Shown: positions 1 through 8,491 of the stretch, one piece after another
Numbering within the stretch: the stretch's first letter is position 1
Layout of the letters: each line of letters starts with the position of its first letter
Source of the DNA: Flavobacterium muglaense
GTDB taxonomy: Bacteria; Bacteroidota; Bacteroidia; Flavobacteriales; Flavobacteriaceae
DNA: 64,000 nucleotides
Reading direction: 5' to 3'
Assembly: GCF_014305155.1 (NCBI RefSeq)
Contig: NZ_JACRUK010000007.1
Coordinates: 1-64,000, forward strand
Made by a program: the position numbers and the translations under genes
Notes under the pieces: model-generated
Seen by the model: only the letters and a program-made list of their open reading frames with translations
The model's database searches: none
Told to the model about the DNA's origin: nothing

Positions 1-865
1 CCAATTGCTGTCTGTGCAATTCTTTTATGACCAACAGATATTTGTATTCCTTCTTGTCAAAACAACATAGTGACAACTGATTGTCTTCCAGTATTTTATC
101 AATGCTTTTGATGTTTCTTTTTAAATAATTGAGCTGTTGTTTGATGCCGTTTTGTATTTGTTTAAAACTATTCTTCTTGCTTTTGGATAAATTCAACCAT
201 TTTTTTCTTGCCTCTCTGCGGTAAGTTCTTGGTTTGGGCAGCCTTAGTGACAAACATAGTCTATCAATCAACTTTTCTGATTTTTCACGACTATCGTTTA
301 ATAAACTCAAATCGGTAGGAAATTTGATATGGGCATCTGCAATGGTTGCATCCATCTGCAACTTTCCTTTGTTTGTCGGTTCGTGACTGGAGTCATTGTG
401 CGAAAAATTATCTTCGTCGGTATTTTTTCGTTCCTCTTTGGTCTTGTCTTTTTCGTTTAAATTCAACGCTTGGGCTATTATTACTTGGTTCATTTTGTCA
501 AAATCTCCATTGCATAAACGCTTTCTGATATGTACAAAGAGACTCGGATCAAATACTGCTTCTGAACTGAAATGGTCAAAACCAAGAAAAAACTGCATAT
601 ATGGATTTTCCTTGATTGCATCTATGGTGCCTCTATCATCTTTAGCCTCTATATGCTTGATTATCAAAGCACCGATTATGATTCGGGCATCAATACCTTT
701 GGCACCCATTGTTGAACTGAAATTCTGACTATAAACCTCTGCAAGTCTGTCCCAATCAAGGAGTTTTGCCATTTTTACCCATCTATTATTAGGGTCTAAT
801 TTGCTCTGGAATTCGGTTTTAAAATCAAAAATTTCCAACTGGTTTTGTGCCGTATAATTGAACAT
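1..865 (-). CDS. Transposase, DUF772 N-terminal domain, C-terminus beyond window
   Basis: An uninterrupted frame of 288 codons runs from an ATG to the window edge. Residues about 20-115 look like the DUF772 (InsH N-terminal) domain of IS5/IS1182 transposases, with GIDARIIIGALIIKH and NPYMQFFLGFDHF. The GKLQMDATIADAHIKFPTDL segment around residue 185 should hold the first acidic residue of the DDE catalytic triad. A lysine-rich helical region follows near residues 235-270. The remaining acidic residues would lie in the missing part. A weak promoter-like TTG...TATTTTTA lies between the start and the putative inverted repeat. No frameshift is visible, so the element may be functional. Exact IS family is uncertain. 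Confidence 0.85.
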   Translation of the reverse strand, partial: MFNYTAQNQLEIFDFKTEFQSKLDPNNRWVKMAKLLDWDRLAEVYSQNFSSTMGAKGIDARIIIGALIIKHIEAKDDRGTIDAIKENPYMQFFLGFDHFSSEAVFDPSLFVHIRKRLCNGDFDKMNQVIIAQALNLNEKDKTKEERKNTDEDNFSHNDSSHEPTNKGKLQMDATIADAHIKFPTDLSLLNDSREKSEKLIDRLCLSLRLPKPRTYRREARKKWLNLSKSKKNSFKQIQNGIKQQLNYLKRNIKSIDKILEDNQLSLCCFDKKEYKYLLVIKELHRQQL

Positions 866-972
866 AACTGCAAGCTTTTTTCTTTAAAAATAAAGAATTC
901 TTTGCATTTAAACAAGAAAAAGTAGCTCTAAATACCTCTGTTTTATTGGATTTGCAATTTTTCAGCAAGCCC
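1..972 (-). mobile_element. Insertion sequence, partial (IS1182/IS5-superfamily type), cut by window edge
   Basis: The segment carries a DUF772-type transposase gene and ends at its upstream side in a terminal-repeat-like sequence (minus strand GGGCTTGCTGAAAAATTGC, about 972 back to 954). Ends of the type GGGCTTG.TGAAAAA resemble those I associate with IS1182-like elements (recalled, not checked). The boundary coincides with the last base of the neighbouring transglycosylase stop codon. The other end lies outside the window, so neither the paired inverted repeat nor a target-site duplication can be confirmed, and the exact edge is an inference. Confidence 0.6.
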
Positions 973-1766
973 TAATTAATCCCTTGCGCTTTCGCAAAAG
1001 CAACTAAGTCCGTAACTGTACTATCTACTTCGACTTTCTTTGAAGGCAACAACTGATACAAATCGGCGGTAGGTAATTCAAAACCAAATTTCTTCGGGTT
1101 CTTCATAATTTCCTTCAATGCAAGGATCCTAAACACATAGCGCGACGTTTCCTCGGTGAGCAATAAATCATAGTAATTACTTTCGCTTTGAATATCCATC
1201 TGCTTATTCACACCACCCATTCCCCCGTTATAAGAAGCAGCCGCAAGTGTCCAAGAACCAAACTTGCCTTTGGCACTTAAAAAATAACTACAAGCTCCTT
1301 CGGTGGCCTTTATTAAATCATATCGTTCATCTACTCCATCGGTCACTTCCATGCCGCGTTCCTTTGCCGTTTCGGGCATAAATTGCCAAACACCACGAGC
1401 ACCAGCTGGTGAAACCACATTCACCAAGCCGCTTTCAATCACAGCAAGGTACTTAAAATCATCTGGAATCCCGTTTCTTTTCAAGATGGGTTCTATAATA
1501 GGAAAAACACGATTGGCCCGTTTTATAGCTAGAATAGTAGACGAATGCAAATTAATATTTACTATTAACTCTCGATCCAATCTTTCTTTCACATCTGCTA
1601 TTTGCAAAGGTACTTCCTCGTTCGCAAAGTTCGCAACAACCGGAAAATAACTCACCGATTCCGTTGTTTCTACTTTATCTTTTATTTCATCTGTAGTCGC
1701 AAAAATAAAAAAACCACTCACAACTACTAAACCAACTACAATCCCAATTTTACTATATCCTTTCAT
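972..1766 (-). CDS. Membrane-bound lytic murein transglycosylase (SLT/GH23), probably truncated by the IS
   Basis: 264 residues: an N-terminal membrane anchor or signal (residues 7-25), a linker, then an SLT domain (about 90-215). Diagnostic motifs are AVIESGL with the catalytic Glu, SPAGARGVWQFMP, and AAASYNGGMGGV. These enzymes cleave the MurNAc-GlcNAc bond of peptidoglycan in the periplasm with anhydro-MurNAc formation. The catalytic domain is complete. The protein stops after TDLVAFAKAQGIN. From memory of flavobacterial homologues, a further tail with an asparagine-proline-tryptophan-leucine motif normally follows here. The stop codon abuts the IS end, so loss of that tail by insertion is likely. 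The upstream hydrolase gene is on the same strand. Confidence 0.85.
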   Translation of the reverse strand: MKGYSKIGIVVGLVVVSGFFIFATTDEIKDKVETTESVSYFPVVANFANEEVPLQIADVKERLDRELIVNINLHSSTILAIKRANRVFPIIEPILKRNGIPDDFKYLAVIESGLVNVVSPAGARGVWQFMPETAKERGMEVTDGVDERYDLIKATEGACSYFLSAKGKFGSWTLAAASYNGGMGGVNKQMDIQSESNYYDLLLTEETSRYVFRILALKEIMKNPKKFGFELPTADLYQLLPSKKVEVDSTVTDLVAFAKAQGIN

Positions 1767-1802
1767 CTTCCCTTTTTCCTTAACTTCTTTGAGCGTGCAA
1801 AA

Positions 1803-2477
1803 TTAACCTTTAAAATCAAAGGAATCCATAATTATAGCAGGCAAATTTTTATTAAGCCATTTGTATTTATTCAAAATCATAACATGAGTACCGCCCTGCA
1901 CCACCGTGCAACCTTTAATATATTTGATTGGAAAAACGTCATCGGCATCGCCATGAATATGAATTACCTTTTCATCAGCTATGGTTCTATCCCATAGTAT
2001 AACTTTCTCAACAGCCCATTGTAAATAACCAATATCGCGTACCGATAAGAACTTCTCATACAATTTTAGCCTTTGATTGATTTTTTCACCAAAAGAAAAC
2101 TTAGCGAGATTCTCTAAATTCAAAATCAAATTCATCGGAATCAACTTGTAAGCCTTAGTTGTTTTGGCCACCTTCATTCGTCTAGGAAGTTCCAAATTGC
2201 TTTTGACACTAGATATAATTATAACTTTTCTAGGCTCTAAAAAACGAGCCATCTCCTGTACTAAAATACCCCCAAATGAAACACCTACTAAAACAGGACT
2301 TTCGTGCGTAACTTTGGTTGCCATGCGCTTAGCATAATTAGCCAAAGATTCGTTTTCCAACGGAAGCTCCCACTCTAGTAAAACCATTTCGAAATCTTCC
2401 TCAGGCAAGGCGATACGCTCAAAGATAAGAGGACTTGCCGCTAAACCGGGCATAAAATACACAGGGATCTTACTCAT
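1803..2477 (-). CDS. Alpha/beta hydrolase
   Basis: 224 residues with an alpha/beta-hydrolase layout: N-terminal strand YFMPGLAASPLIF, a nucleophile elbow GVSFGG (G-x-S-x-G, residues about 64-69), an acidic residue in HIHGDADDVFP and a late His in GGTHVMI completing a Ser-Asp-His triad. There is no signal peptide, so it is probably cytoplasmic. The substrate cannot be read from the sequence. It lies 36 bp upstream of the transglycosylase on the same strand and may be cotranscribed with it. Family assignment is firm, specific function unknown. Confidence 0.8.
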   Translation of the reverse strand: MSKIPVYFMPGLAASPLIFERIALPEEDFEMVLLEWELPLENESLANYAKRMATKVTHESPVLVGVSFGGILVQEMARFLEPRKVIIISSVKSNLELPRRMKVAKTTKAYKLIPMNLILNLENLAKFSFGEKINQRLKLYEKFLSVRDIGYLQWAVEKVILWDRTIADEKVIHIHGDADDVFPIKYIKGCTVVQGGTHVMILNKYKWLNKNLPAIIMDSFDFKG

Positions 2478-2637
2478 AATTATGAATCATTATTTCACAG
2501 CATTCAACATTAGCACTGAATTGGGTATAAAATTAATTTTTTTATTCTACTTAAAATAGTTCCTGTAGTTTAATTAGTAATAAATTATGAGCCTCAACTA
2601 GTACTAAAACAACTAAGCAGTTCCCTTTAAAAATGAT

Positions 2638-2667
2638 TTGATATTGAAAATCAAATCGATACCTTTG
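2638..2667 (+). promoter_or_regulatory. Bacteroidota sigma-A promoter (TTG-N19-TACCTTTG) with internal inverted repeat
   Basis: TTG at 2638-2640 is separated by exactly 19 nt from TACCTTTG at 2660-2667, matching the Bacteroidota -33/-7 consensus. An 8-bp inverted repeat, GATTTGAT (2635-2642) and ATCAAATC (2650-2657), overlaps the core promoter and could be an operator. It drives the small acetyltransferase-like gene downstream. Confidence 0.7.
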
Positions 2668-2780
2668 TAAGGAGCAGCATTGACAATTATAAAAAACCAT
2701 ATCAATTAGCAGTCAAAACTGTTTTTTAGATGTTTTTTAATATAAAAATGCCCTCCCAAAAAACACCACACCAAGACATC

Positions 2781-3065
2781 ATGGAAATCAAAGACAACAC
2801 TTTTGCCAGACAATTTGAAACCACTACCAAAGAAGGTTTAGTTTCAGTAGAATATTCCTTTCAAGAAAGAAAAATTTTCTTAACTAAGATAAATACACCC
2901 GAAGAATATGAAAACGAAGCATTTATTTCCCTCTTTTTAAGCGAAATCATGGCGATCGCGATAGAGCAAAAACTAAAAGTCGTACCAATACTACCCAAAA
3001 TAGTGGTTTTCTTTAAAAAAAACCCAGAATACAAAGAATTACTTCCGCCCGGAATTAGACTTTAA
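2781..3065 (+). CDS. Small GNAT-family N-acetyltransferase (COG2388-like)
   Basis: 94 residues from the preferred ATG. An in-frame ATG 17 codons upstream (2730) is also downstream of the promoter, but its extension looks unlike the family. The pattern of an N-terminal strand pair, FQERKIFLTKINTPEEYENEAF, then a helix and KVVPILPKIVVFFKKNPEY resembles the minimal YjdJ/COG2388 acetyltransferases of 90-100 residues that bind acetyl-CoA. The substrate is unknown. It stands alone, with its own promoter and a shared downstream terminator. Confidence 0.75.
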   Translation: MEIKDNTFARQFETTTKEGLVSVEYSFQERKIFLTKINTPEEYENEAFISLFLSEIMAIAIEQKLKVVPILPKIVVFFKKNPEYKELLPPGIRL

Positions 3066-3074
3066 TCATCATTC

Positions 3075-3116
3075 AAAAAGCCCCCAACAAGCAATTGCAA
3101 GTTGAGGGCTTTTTTA
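3075..3116. terminator. Bidirectional intrinsic terminator
   Basis: AAAAAGCCC-C-CAAC pairs with GTTG-A-GGGCTTTTT (one mismatch) around a short loop, with T-runs on both strands. It sits between the convergent acetyltransferase and ABC-F genes. Confidence 0.8.
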
Positions 3117-3135
3117 TATTGATGAAATAGCGGTC

Positions 3136-4770
3136 TTATTTTTCTATCTCTCTCATGCTTTCCATTTTCTTGTTAGCCAAGAAACCAGTAATATCTTCAA
3201 AATGCTCTACGACACGTTTGTTTCCAAATTCAAAAACCTTAGTAGCTAAACCATCTAGGAAATCTCTATCATGAGAAACCAAGATCAAAGTCCCTTCAAA
3301 ATCACGAAGTGCTTCTTTAATAATATCTTTCGTTTTCATATCCAAGTGATTGGAAGGCTCATCCAGAATCAATAAATTTACTGGCTCTAGCAATAATTTA
3401 ATCATTGCTAAACGTGTTTTCTCTCCACCTGAAAGCACTTTCACTTTTTTGGTCACATCATCTCCGTGAAACATAAAAGCCCCTAAAATATCTTTAATTT
3501 TTGTACGAACATCACCAACAGCAATATCATCAATCGTTTCAAAAATAGTAGCATTTTCATTTAAAAGCGCCGCTTGATTTTGTGCAAAATAACCAATTTG
3601 AGAATTGTGACCAATCTCCAAACTTCCGCTATCAATTCCTATCTCCTTCATGATGGCTTTAATCATCGTCGACTTCCCCTCACCATTCTTCCCTACAAAC
3701 GCAACCTTTTGACCTCTTTCGATCACAATATTAGCATCCTTGAAAACCACATGATCCCCGTATGATTTACATAAATCCTTTACAATCACCGGATATTGCC
3801 CTGAACGAACCGCTGCAGGAAACTTTAATTTCAAGGCTGATGTATCTACTTCATCAACTTGAACAATAACTAATTTCTCCAACATCTTAACACGAGATTG
3901 CACGGCATCTGTTTTAGAAAAAGTTCCTTTAAAACGATCAATAAAAGTTCTATTATCAGCAATCATACGTTGTTGTTCATCGTATGCTTTTTGTTGGTGC
4001 ATGCGACGGTCTTTTCTCAGTTCTAAGTAATGAGAATATTTGGCTTTATAATCATAAATACGCCCCATTGTTACTTCAATAGTACGGTTTGTGATATTAT
4101 CTACAAATGCTCTATCGTGCGAAATTACCACAACAGCTTTCGCCGAATTAATCAAGAAATCCTCTAACCACTGAATACTTTCAATATCCATATGATTGGT
4201 AGGCTCATCTAGCAAAATTAAATCTGGCTTTTGCAAAAGAATTTTGGCCAGCTCAATTCGCATTCTCCAACCTCCAGAAAACTCTGAAGTTTGTCGTGTA
4301 AAATCTTCTCTTTCGAAACCTAAACCAGTTAAGATTTTTTCAACCTCCGCTTCATAATTCACCTCTTCGATCGCATAAAATTTCTCGCTCAAGTCCGAAA
4401 CTCTTTCGATTAATTTCATGTAAGCATCACTTTCATAATCAGTACGAATGGTTAACTGCTCATTGATTTCGTCAATCTCCGCTTTCATACCAAAAATTTC
4501 ACCAAACGCTTTTGAAGTTTCCTCCATAACAGTAGCACCGTCAGTAGTCAATAAATGCTGTGGCAAATAAGCAACAACAGCCTCTTTTGGTGCCGAAATA
4601 TTCCCAGTAGATGGTTTACTTTGACCTGCAATTATTTTAAGAAGCGTAGATTTACCCGCTCCATTTTTACCCATAAGGGCAATTTTATCATTCTCATTTA
4701 TAGCAAAAGAAACATCGCTAAAAAGCGTAGTACCACCAAACTGTACTGAAATATCGTTAACTGTAATCAT
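3136..4770 (-). CDS. ABC-F family ATPase (translation factor type)
   Basis: 544 residues with two ABC ATPase domains and no membrane segments, the ABC-F arrangement. Domain 1 has Walker A GKNGAGKST (residues 34-42), the signature FSGGWRMR, Walker B LILLDEPTNHMD and the switch His in ISHD. The inter-domain linker is rich in basic residues and contains FIDRFKGTFSKTDAVQSR. Domain 2 has GKNGEGKST, LSGGEKTR and LLILDEPSNHLD. Members bind the ribosomal E-site region and relieve stalled or drug-bound ribosomes. Housekeeping YdiF/YbiT-like rather than a dedicated resistance factor seems likelier, but this cannot be decided here. Confidence 0.9.
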   Translation of the reverse strand: MITVNDISVQFGGTTLFSDVSFAINENDKIALMGKNGAGKSTLLKIIAGQSKPSTGNISAPKEAVVAYLPQHLLTTDGATVMEETSKAFGEIFGMKAEIDEINEQLTIRTDYESDAYMKLIERVSDLSEKFYAIEEVNYEAEVEKILTGLGFEREDFTRQTSEFSGGWRMRIELAKILLQKPDLILLDEPTNHMDIESIQWLEDFLINSAKAVVVISHDRAFVDNITNRTIEVTMGRIYDYKAKYSHYLELRKDRRMHQQKAYDEQQRMIADNRTFIDRFKGTFSKTDAVQSRVKMLEKLVIVQVDEVDTSALKLKFPAAVRSGQYPVIVKDLCKSYGDHVVFKDANIVIERGQKVAFVGKNGEGKSTMIKAIMKEIGIDSGSLEIGHNSQIGYFAQNQAALLNENATIFETIDDIAVGDVRTKIKDILGAFMFHGDDVTKKVKVLSGGEKTRLAMIKLLLEPVNLLILDEPSNHLDMKTKDIIKEALRDFEGTLILVSHDRDFLDGLATKVFEFGNKRVVEHFEDITGFLANKKMESMREIEK

Positions 4771-4835
4771 TGTAATATAGATTTCTAGATTCGGTTGCTC
4801 AAAAAAACTGAAAACCGAGTTATTTTTTAAAAGTG

Positions 4836-4843
4836 CAAAGATA
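4836..4843 (-). promoter_or_regulatory. -7 promoter element TATCTTTG for the ABC-F gene
   Basis: Minus-strand TATCTTTG matches TAnnTTTG and lies about 65 nt before the ABC-F start codon. No TTG is found at the expected -33 distance. Confidence 0.45.
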
Positions 4844-4875
4844 GTTTAAATAACTAATTGGTTTATTATAAAATG

Positions 4876-4918
4876 AAAGCTTCTAGAAACAGAATTATTC
4901 CCTGCCGCTAGAAGCTTT
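4876..4918 (-). terminator. Intrinsic terminator of the symporter gene
   Basis: Perfect 11-bp stem AAAGCTTCTAG / CTAGAAGCTTT with a 21-nt loop, followed on the minus strand by a weak T-rich stretch. It lies 22 nt after the symporter stop codon. Confidence 0.65.
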
Positions 4919-4939
4919 ATACCAATACAACTTAAGTTG

Positions 4940-6403
4940 TTATTCCTTATTTTCTTTGTTTATGGTATTCCAAATATGGGCATTTTTAACCCCAATATCT
5001 TCTGGATTAAACATCGGATCTTTTCCTTCTTTCTTTTGTCTTTCGTAATCTTTCAGTGCTAGAAGTGCTGGTTTTTGCAAAAGCAAAATAGCAATAATAT
5101 TGAACCAAGCCATTAATCCTACACCCAAATCACCAATATCCCAAGCCAGTTTTGCTTGATTGATAGACCCATACATGATCACTAACATCATTACAATTTT
5201 TAGAATATGATTGTAAATAGGTGAACTTAAGTTTCTGGTTAGATAAGAAATATTCGTTTCGGCAATATAATAGTAAGCCAATATAGTTGTAAAGGCAAAG
5301 AAAAATAACGCTACAGCTACAAAGTACGAACCAAAACCAGGAAAAACACTATCCATGGCGCTTTGCGTAAAACCAGGACCTACAGATACATTTGAAGCTC
5401 CATTATATAAAAATTCTGATGCATTTCCAGTTCCGAAAGCTGGATTTTGCACATTGTACTTCCCGGTAATTAACAACATAAACCCTGTTGCAGAACACAC
5501 TAATAAAGTATCAATATAAACCGAAAATGATTGTACTAATCCTTGCTTGGTAGGATGCGTCACATTTGCGGCAGCAGCAATATGAGGCGCAGTTCCTTGA
5601 CCCGCTTCATTTGAATAAATTCCTCTTTTAACTCCCCATTGAATAGCTAAACCAAAAACAGCTCCAAAACCAGCCTCCATATTAAAAGCACTTTTAAAAA
5701 CTAATGAAATCACCCCTGGAAGCTGATCAAAGTCGATTGCAATGATTACTAAAACGATCAAGATATACCCGATAGCCATGATAGGCACCACAAACTCGGT
5801 GAACTTTGCAATTCTTTTTACCCCACCAAAAACGATAGCACCAAAAATAACAGCCACCAATATTCCCGAAACCCAAGTATCTAATTGAAAAGCATTTTGT
5901 ATCCCATCAGCAACTGAGTTTGCTTGCACTCCAGGCAATAACAATCCTGCTGAAATAACCGAAACTACGGCAAATAGAATTCCGAACCATTTGACCCCTA
6001 AACCTCTTTCTATATAAAAAGCAGGACCTCCACGGAACTGCCCTAGGTGTTTCTCTTTGTAAATTTGTGCTAATGTTGCCTCGACAAATGCGGTACTTGC
6101 CCCAAAAAAGGCCACCATCCACATCCAGAACAAAGCTCCTGGACCACCAAATGCAATTGCAGTAGCTACTCCGGCAATATTACCTGTACCTACTCTACCT
6201 GCTAAAGACATTGACAAAGCTTGAAAAGAAGACACTCCCGATTCAGAACTTTTACCATCAAATAATAAACGAAACATTTCTTTAATATGTCGCACTTGTA
6301 AAAAACGAGTTCGAATCGAAAAATAAAGTCCCGTACCCAAACACAAAACAATTAAAGCATTACTCCACACAATATCATTTAACAAGCCAATAATCTCTTC
6401 CAT
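4940..6403 (-). CDS. Alanine/glycine:cation symporter (AGCS family)
   Basis: 487 residues, highly hydrophobic, about ten or eleven predicted membrane helices. Family features include SLAGRVGTGNIAGVATAIAFGGPGALFWMW near residues 66-95 and RGIYSNEAGQGTAPHIAAAA near residues 260-280, both typical of AGCS sodium- or proton-coupled alanine/glycine importers. Length is normal for the family. It is monocistronic, with a 271-nt leader region shared with the terminator of the upstream gene and its own terminator. The transported amino acid cannot be told from sequence. Confidence 0.9.
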   Translation of the reverse strand: MEEIIGLLNDIVWSNALIVLCLGTGLYFSIRTRFLQVRHIKEMFRLLFDGKSSESGVSSFQALSMSLAGRVGTGNIAGVATAIAFGGPGALFWMWMVAFFGASTAFVEATLAQIYKEKHLGQFRGGPAFYIERGLGVKWFGILFAVVSVISAGLLLPGVQANSVADGIQNAFQLDTWVSGILVAVIFGAIVFGGVKRIAKFTEFVVPIMAIGYILIVLVIIAIDFDQLPGVISLVFKSAFNMEAGFGAVFGLAIQWGVKRGIYSNEAGQGTAPHIAAAANVTHPTKQGLVQSFSVYIDTLLVCSATGFMLLITGKYNVQNPAFGTGNASEFLYNGASNVSVGPGFTQSAMDSVFPGFGSYFVAVALFFFAFTTILAYYYIAETNISYLTRNLSSPIYNHILKIVMMLVIMYGSINQAKLAWDIGDLGVGLMAWFNIIAILLLQKPALLALKDYERQKKEGKDPMFNPEDIGVKNAHIWNTINKENKE

Positions 6404-6610
6404 ATATTTATTTTAAATTAATAATTATCAAAAAATCAGCAAAAACAGTTCTTTACTTCATTTTTTTATAAAATTATAACATATCAAAACAAAAAGCTAA
6501 CTAAAAGCCATAAAAAACAACCAAACACCTTTTAAAACCTAAAAAATCAACAGTATACAAAATACCTCTAATTTACAGATAGACCATTATTTTAACAGCT
6601 TTTCCAACAT

Positions 6611-6642
6611 AAAAAAAAGGCCTTATCTATTCAGACAAGGCC
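6611..6642 (-). terminator. Intrinsic terminator of the GlmU-like gene
   Basis: On the minus strand GGCCTTGTCT-GAAT-AGATAAGGCC forms a 10-bp stem (one G-T pair) followed by eight T residues, 33 nt after the GlmU-like stop codon. The rest of the gap up to the symporter start is AT-rich and shows no gene. Confidence 0.85.
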
Positions 6643-6674
6643 CATTCTTATATATTTATCTATTTTCTAACAGA

Positions 6675-7850
6675 TTATTCTTTTCGCCATTTCTTAGTGA
6701 CTTCAAAAACATGCTCCAGTATAGCCGCTTCTGTTTCATCAAATTCTACATTGCGCCTACTCATTACTAAACGAGCCGTTTCAAACGCTTTTTTAGTAAT
6801 ATAAGTCGTAAAACCTGAAGCACCACCCCAAGAAAAACTTGGAACAAAATTGCGAGGAAAACCGCTACCAAAAATATTAGCACTTACACCAATAACAGTT
6901 CCTGTATTAAACATGGTGTTGATACCGCATTTACTATGATCTCCCATAATCAAACCGCAAAACTGCAAACCTGTTTTAGCAAAACCTTCGGTTTCATAAC
7001 TCCACAACTTTACCTCTTCATAATTATTTTTCAGATTCGAATTATTACTATCTGCTCCAATATTGCACCATTCTCCTAAAACCGAATTACCTAAAAACCC
7101 ATCATGGCCTTTGTTTGAATTACTAAACAGAACCGAATTATTGATTTCTCCTCCTACTTTTGAGTTGGGCCCTACAGTTGTAGCTCCATAAATTTTAGCA
7201 GCCATCTTAACGGCAGCACCTTCACACAAAGCAAAAGGCCCACGAATTACGGAACCTTCCATGATTTCGGCATTTTTACCTATATAAATAGGCCCAGTAG
7301 ACGCGTTAAGAGTTACAAACTCTAACTTTGCACCTTCTTCAATAAACACATTCTCGGGTGCAATTACGTTTACACTTTTCGGAATTGGTTGTGATTTTCT
7401 ATCTTCCGTTAAGAATTCGAAATCTTCACGAATTGAGGCATCATTCTTAGAGAAAATATCCCAAGTATTCATCACCGTCAAACAATCCCCTTCATATTCC
7501 AGCACTTCATACGAATCAAAATCTACTTCTTCTTGATTTTCTAAGGTATAAAAAGCAATAACATCTTCCCCTTTAAAAATAGCCTGATTAGGTTCCATAT
7601 TATAAATCATCTCAACCAAAACTGGATTCGGAATAAAAGACGCATTGATCATTACATTCTCCTCCAATTCTACCATAGGATATTTTTGAGACAAATATTC
7701 TTCGGTTAATGTAGTAGTGGTAGATCCCAAATGCATTTCCCATTTTTGACGAATGGTCATAATCCCGATCAGGATATCAGCAACAGGACGTGTAAAAGTT
7801 AATGGTAATAATGCATTACGAGCAGGCCCGTCAAAAAGTATGTAGTTCAT
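6675..7850 (-). CDS. GlmU-like sugar nucleotidyltransferase / left-handed beta-helix protein
   Basis: 391 residues from the ATG that begins MNYILFDGP. An upstream in-frame TTG lies inside promoter-like repeats and is not preferred. The N-terminal half resembles a degenerate nucleotidyltransferase domain (LPLTFTRPVADILIGIMTIRQKW). The C-terminal half has hexapeptide-repeat character (IYIGKNAEIMEGSVIRGP, GPNSKVGGEINNSVLF), predicting a trimeric left-handed beta-helix. Such proteins are widespread in Bacteroidota and annotated as GlmU family. They probably act on a sugar-1-phosphate in envelope or storage polysaccharide synthesis, but the substrate is unproven. It has its own terminator. Confidence 0.8.
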   Translation of the reverse strand: MNYILFDGPARNALLPLTFTRPVADILIGIMTIRQKWEMHLGSTTTTLTEEYLSQKYPMVELEENVMINASFIPNPVLVEMIYNMEPNQAIFKGEDVIAFYTLENQEEVDFDSYEVLEYEGDCLTVMNTWDIFSKNDASIREDFEFLTEDRKSQPIPKSVNVIAPENVFIEEGAKLEFVTLNASTGPIYIGKNAEIMEGSVIRGPFALCEGAAVKMAAKIYGATTVGPNSKVGGEINNSVLFSNSNKGHDGFLGNSVLGEWCNIGADSNNSNLKNNYEEVKLWSYETEGFAKTGLQFCGLIMGDHSKCGINTMFNTGTVIGVSANIFGSGFPRNFVPSFSWGGASGFTTYITKKAFETARLVMSRRNVEFDETEAAILEHVFEVTKKWRKE

Positions 7851-7862
7851 TGTATAAAGTTT

Positions 7863-7891
7863 CAAAGTTACAAAGAGCCAAAGTTACAAAG
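7863..7891 (-). repeat. Tandem 13-bp repeat carrying two -7 promoter elements
   Basis: CAAAGTTACAAAG occurs twice (7863-7875 and 7879-7891, period 16). On the minus strand each copy contains TAACTTTG, matching the -7 consensus. They sit 13-41 nt upstream of the GlmU-like start, so two alternative transcription starts or an alternative promoter register are possible. Confidence 0.55.
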
Positions 7892-7944
7892 TTTTTATTT
7901 GTTTCGTCAACAAGTTTACTCCTTATCCACTCCATTTAAAGCAA

Positions 7945-7974
7945 TAAAAAAAGCCTTCCGATATGGAAGGCTTT
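7945..7974 (-). terminator. Intrinsic terminator of rpmE2
   Basis: AAAGCCTTCC-GATAT-GGAAGGCTTT: a perfect 10-bp stem followed on the minus strand by a T-run, 25 nt after the rpmE2 stop codon. Confidence 0.9.
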
Positions 7975-7998
7975 ACTATAATTGAAAACAGGTTAAAA

Positions 7999-8250
7999 TT
8001 ATTTAACGTGTTTAGCGTATTTAGTTTTGAACTTGTCAATACGTCCTGCAGTATCGATAAGTTTGTTTTTACCTGTGTAAAAAGGGTGAGAAGTTCTAGA
8101 GATCTCTAATTTTACAACTGGGTATTCAACACCATCAACTGTAATTGTCTCTTTTGTATCTGCTGTAGATTTAGTGATAAAAACTTCTTCATTCGACATG
8201 TCTTTAAACGCAACTAATCTGTAATTCTCTGGGTGTACACCTTTTTTCAT
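7999..8250 (-). CDS. rpmE2: 50S ribosomal protein L31 type B
   Basis: 83 residues beginning [17 protein letters not shown], with the L31 signature [24 protein letters not shown]. There are no cysteines, so it is the zinc-independent type B form, lacking the CxxC pair of type A L31. It is part of the large ribosomal subunit, at the inter-subunit bridge region. Monocistronic, with a strong terminator. The adjacent divergent gene is unrelated. Confidence 0.96.
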   Translation of the reverse strand: MKKGVHPENYRLVAFKDMSNEEVFITKSTADTKETITVDGVEYPVVKLEISRTSHPFYTGKNKLIDTAGRIDKFKTKYAKHVK

Positions 8251-8459
8251 CTTGTAATTCTTTTTTATTTGTTTGGCTATAATTCCTTTTGAAGCTTTCT
8301 GTTTAACGAGAAAGGTATAAATTCATTATAACTTTTTGTTTTAATCTGTTATTTTGAGTGTGCAAATTTACAATTATTTTTCAATAAACAATTCATTGCT
8401 CACTTTTTTTTATCAAATAGTAAAAAATGTTTTATACCTTCGATTATATTGGGAATTAC

Positions 8460-8467
8460 TATATTTG
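8460..8467 (+). promoter_or_regulatory. -7 promoter element TATATTTG
   Basis: TATATTTG lies 25 nt before the ATG of the DUF4199 gene. Its position argues that translation does not begin at the TTG codon 46 codons further upstream. No exact TTG occurs at the 19-nt spacing. Confidence 0.55.
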
Positions 8468-8491
8468 TACATTAATTTAAAACCAACAAAA

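Noticed and set aside
346..728. Plus-strand reading frames inside the IS
   Set aside because: They lie opposite an intact transposase frame and show no recognisable domain.
3136..4770. Antibiotic-resistance ABC-F
   Set aside because: Sequence features fit a housekeeping translation factor equally well, and the context gives no sign of transfer.
8354..8491. Longer TTG start for the DUF4199 protein
   Set aside because: The extension spans a TATATTTG promoter element and does not look like the family N-terminus.
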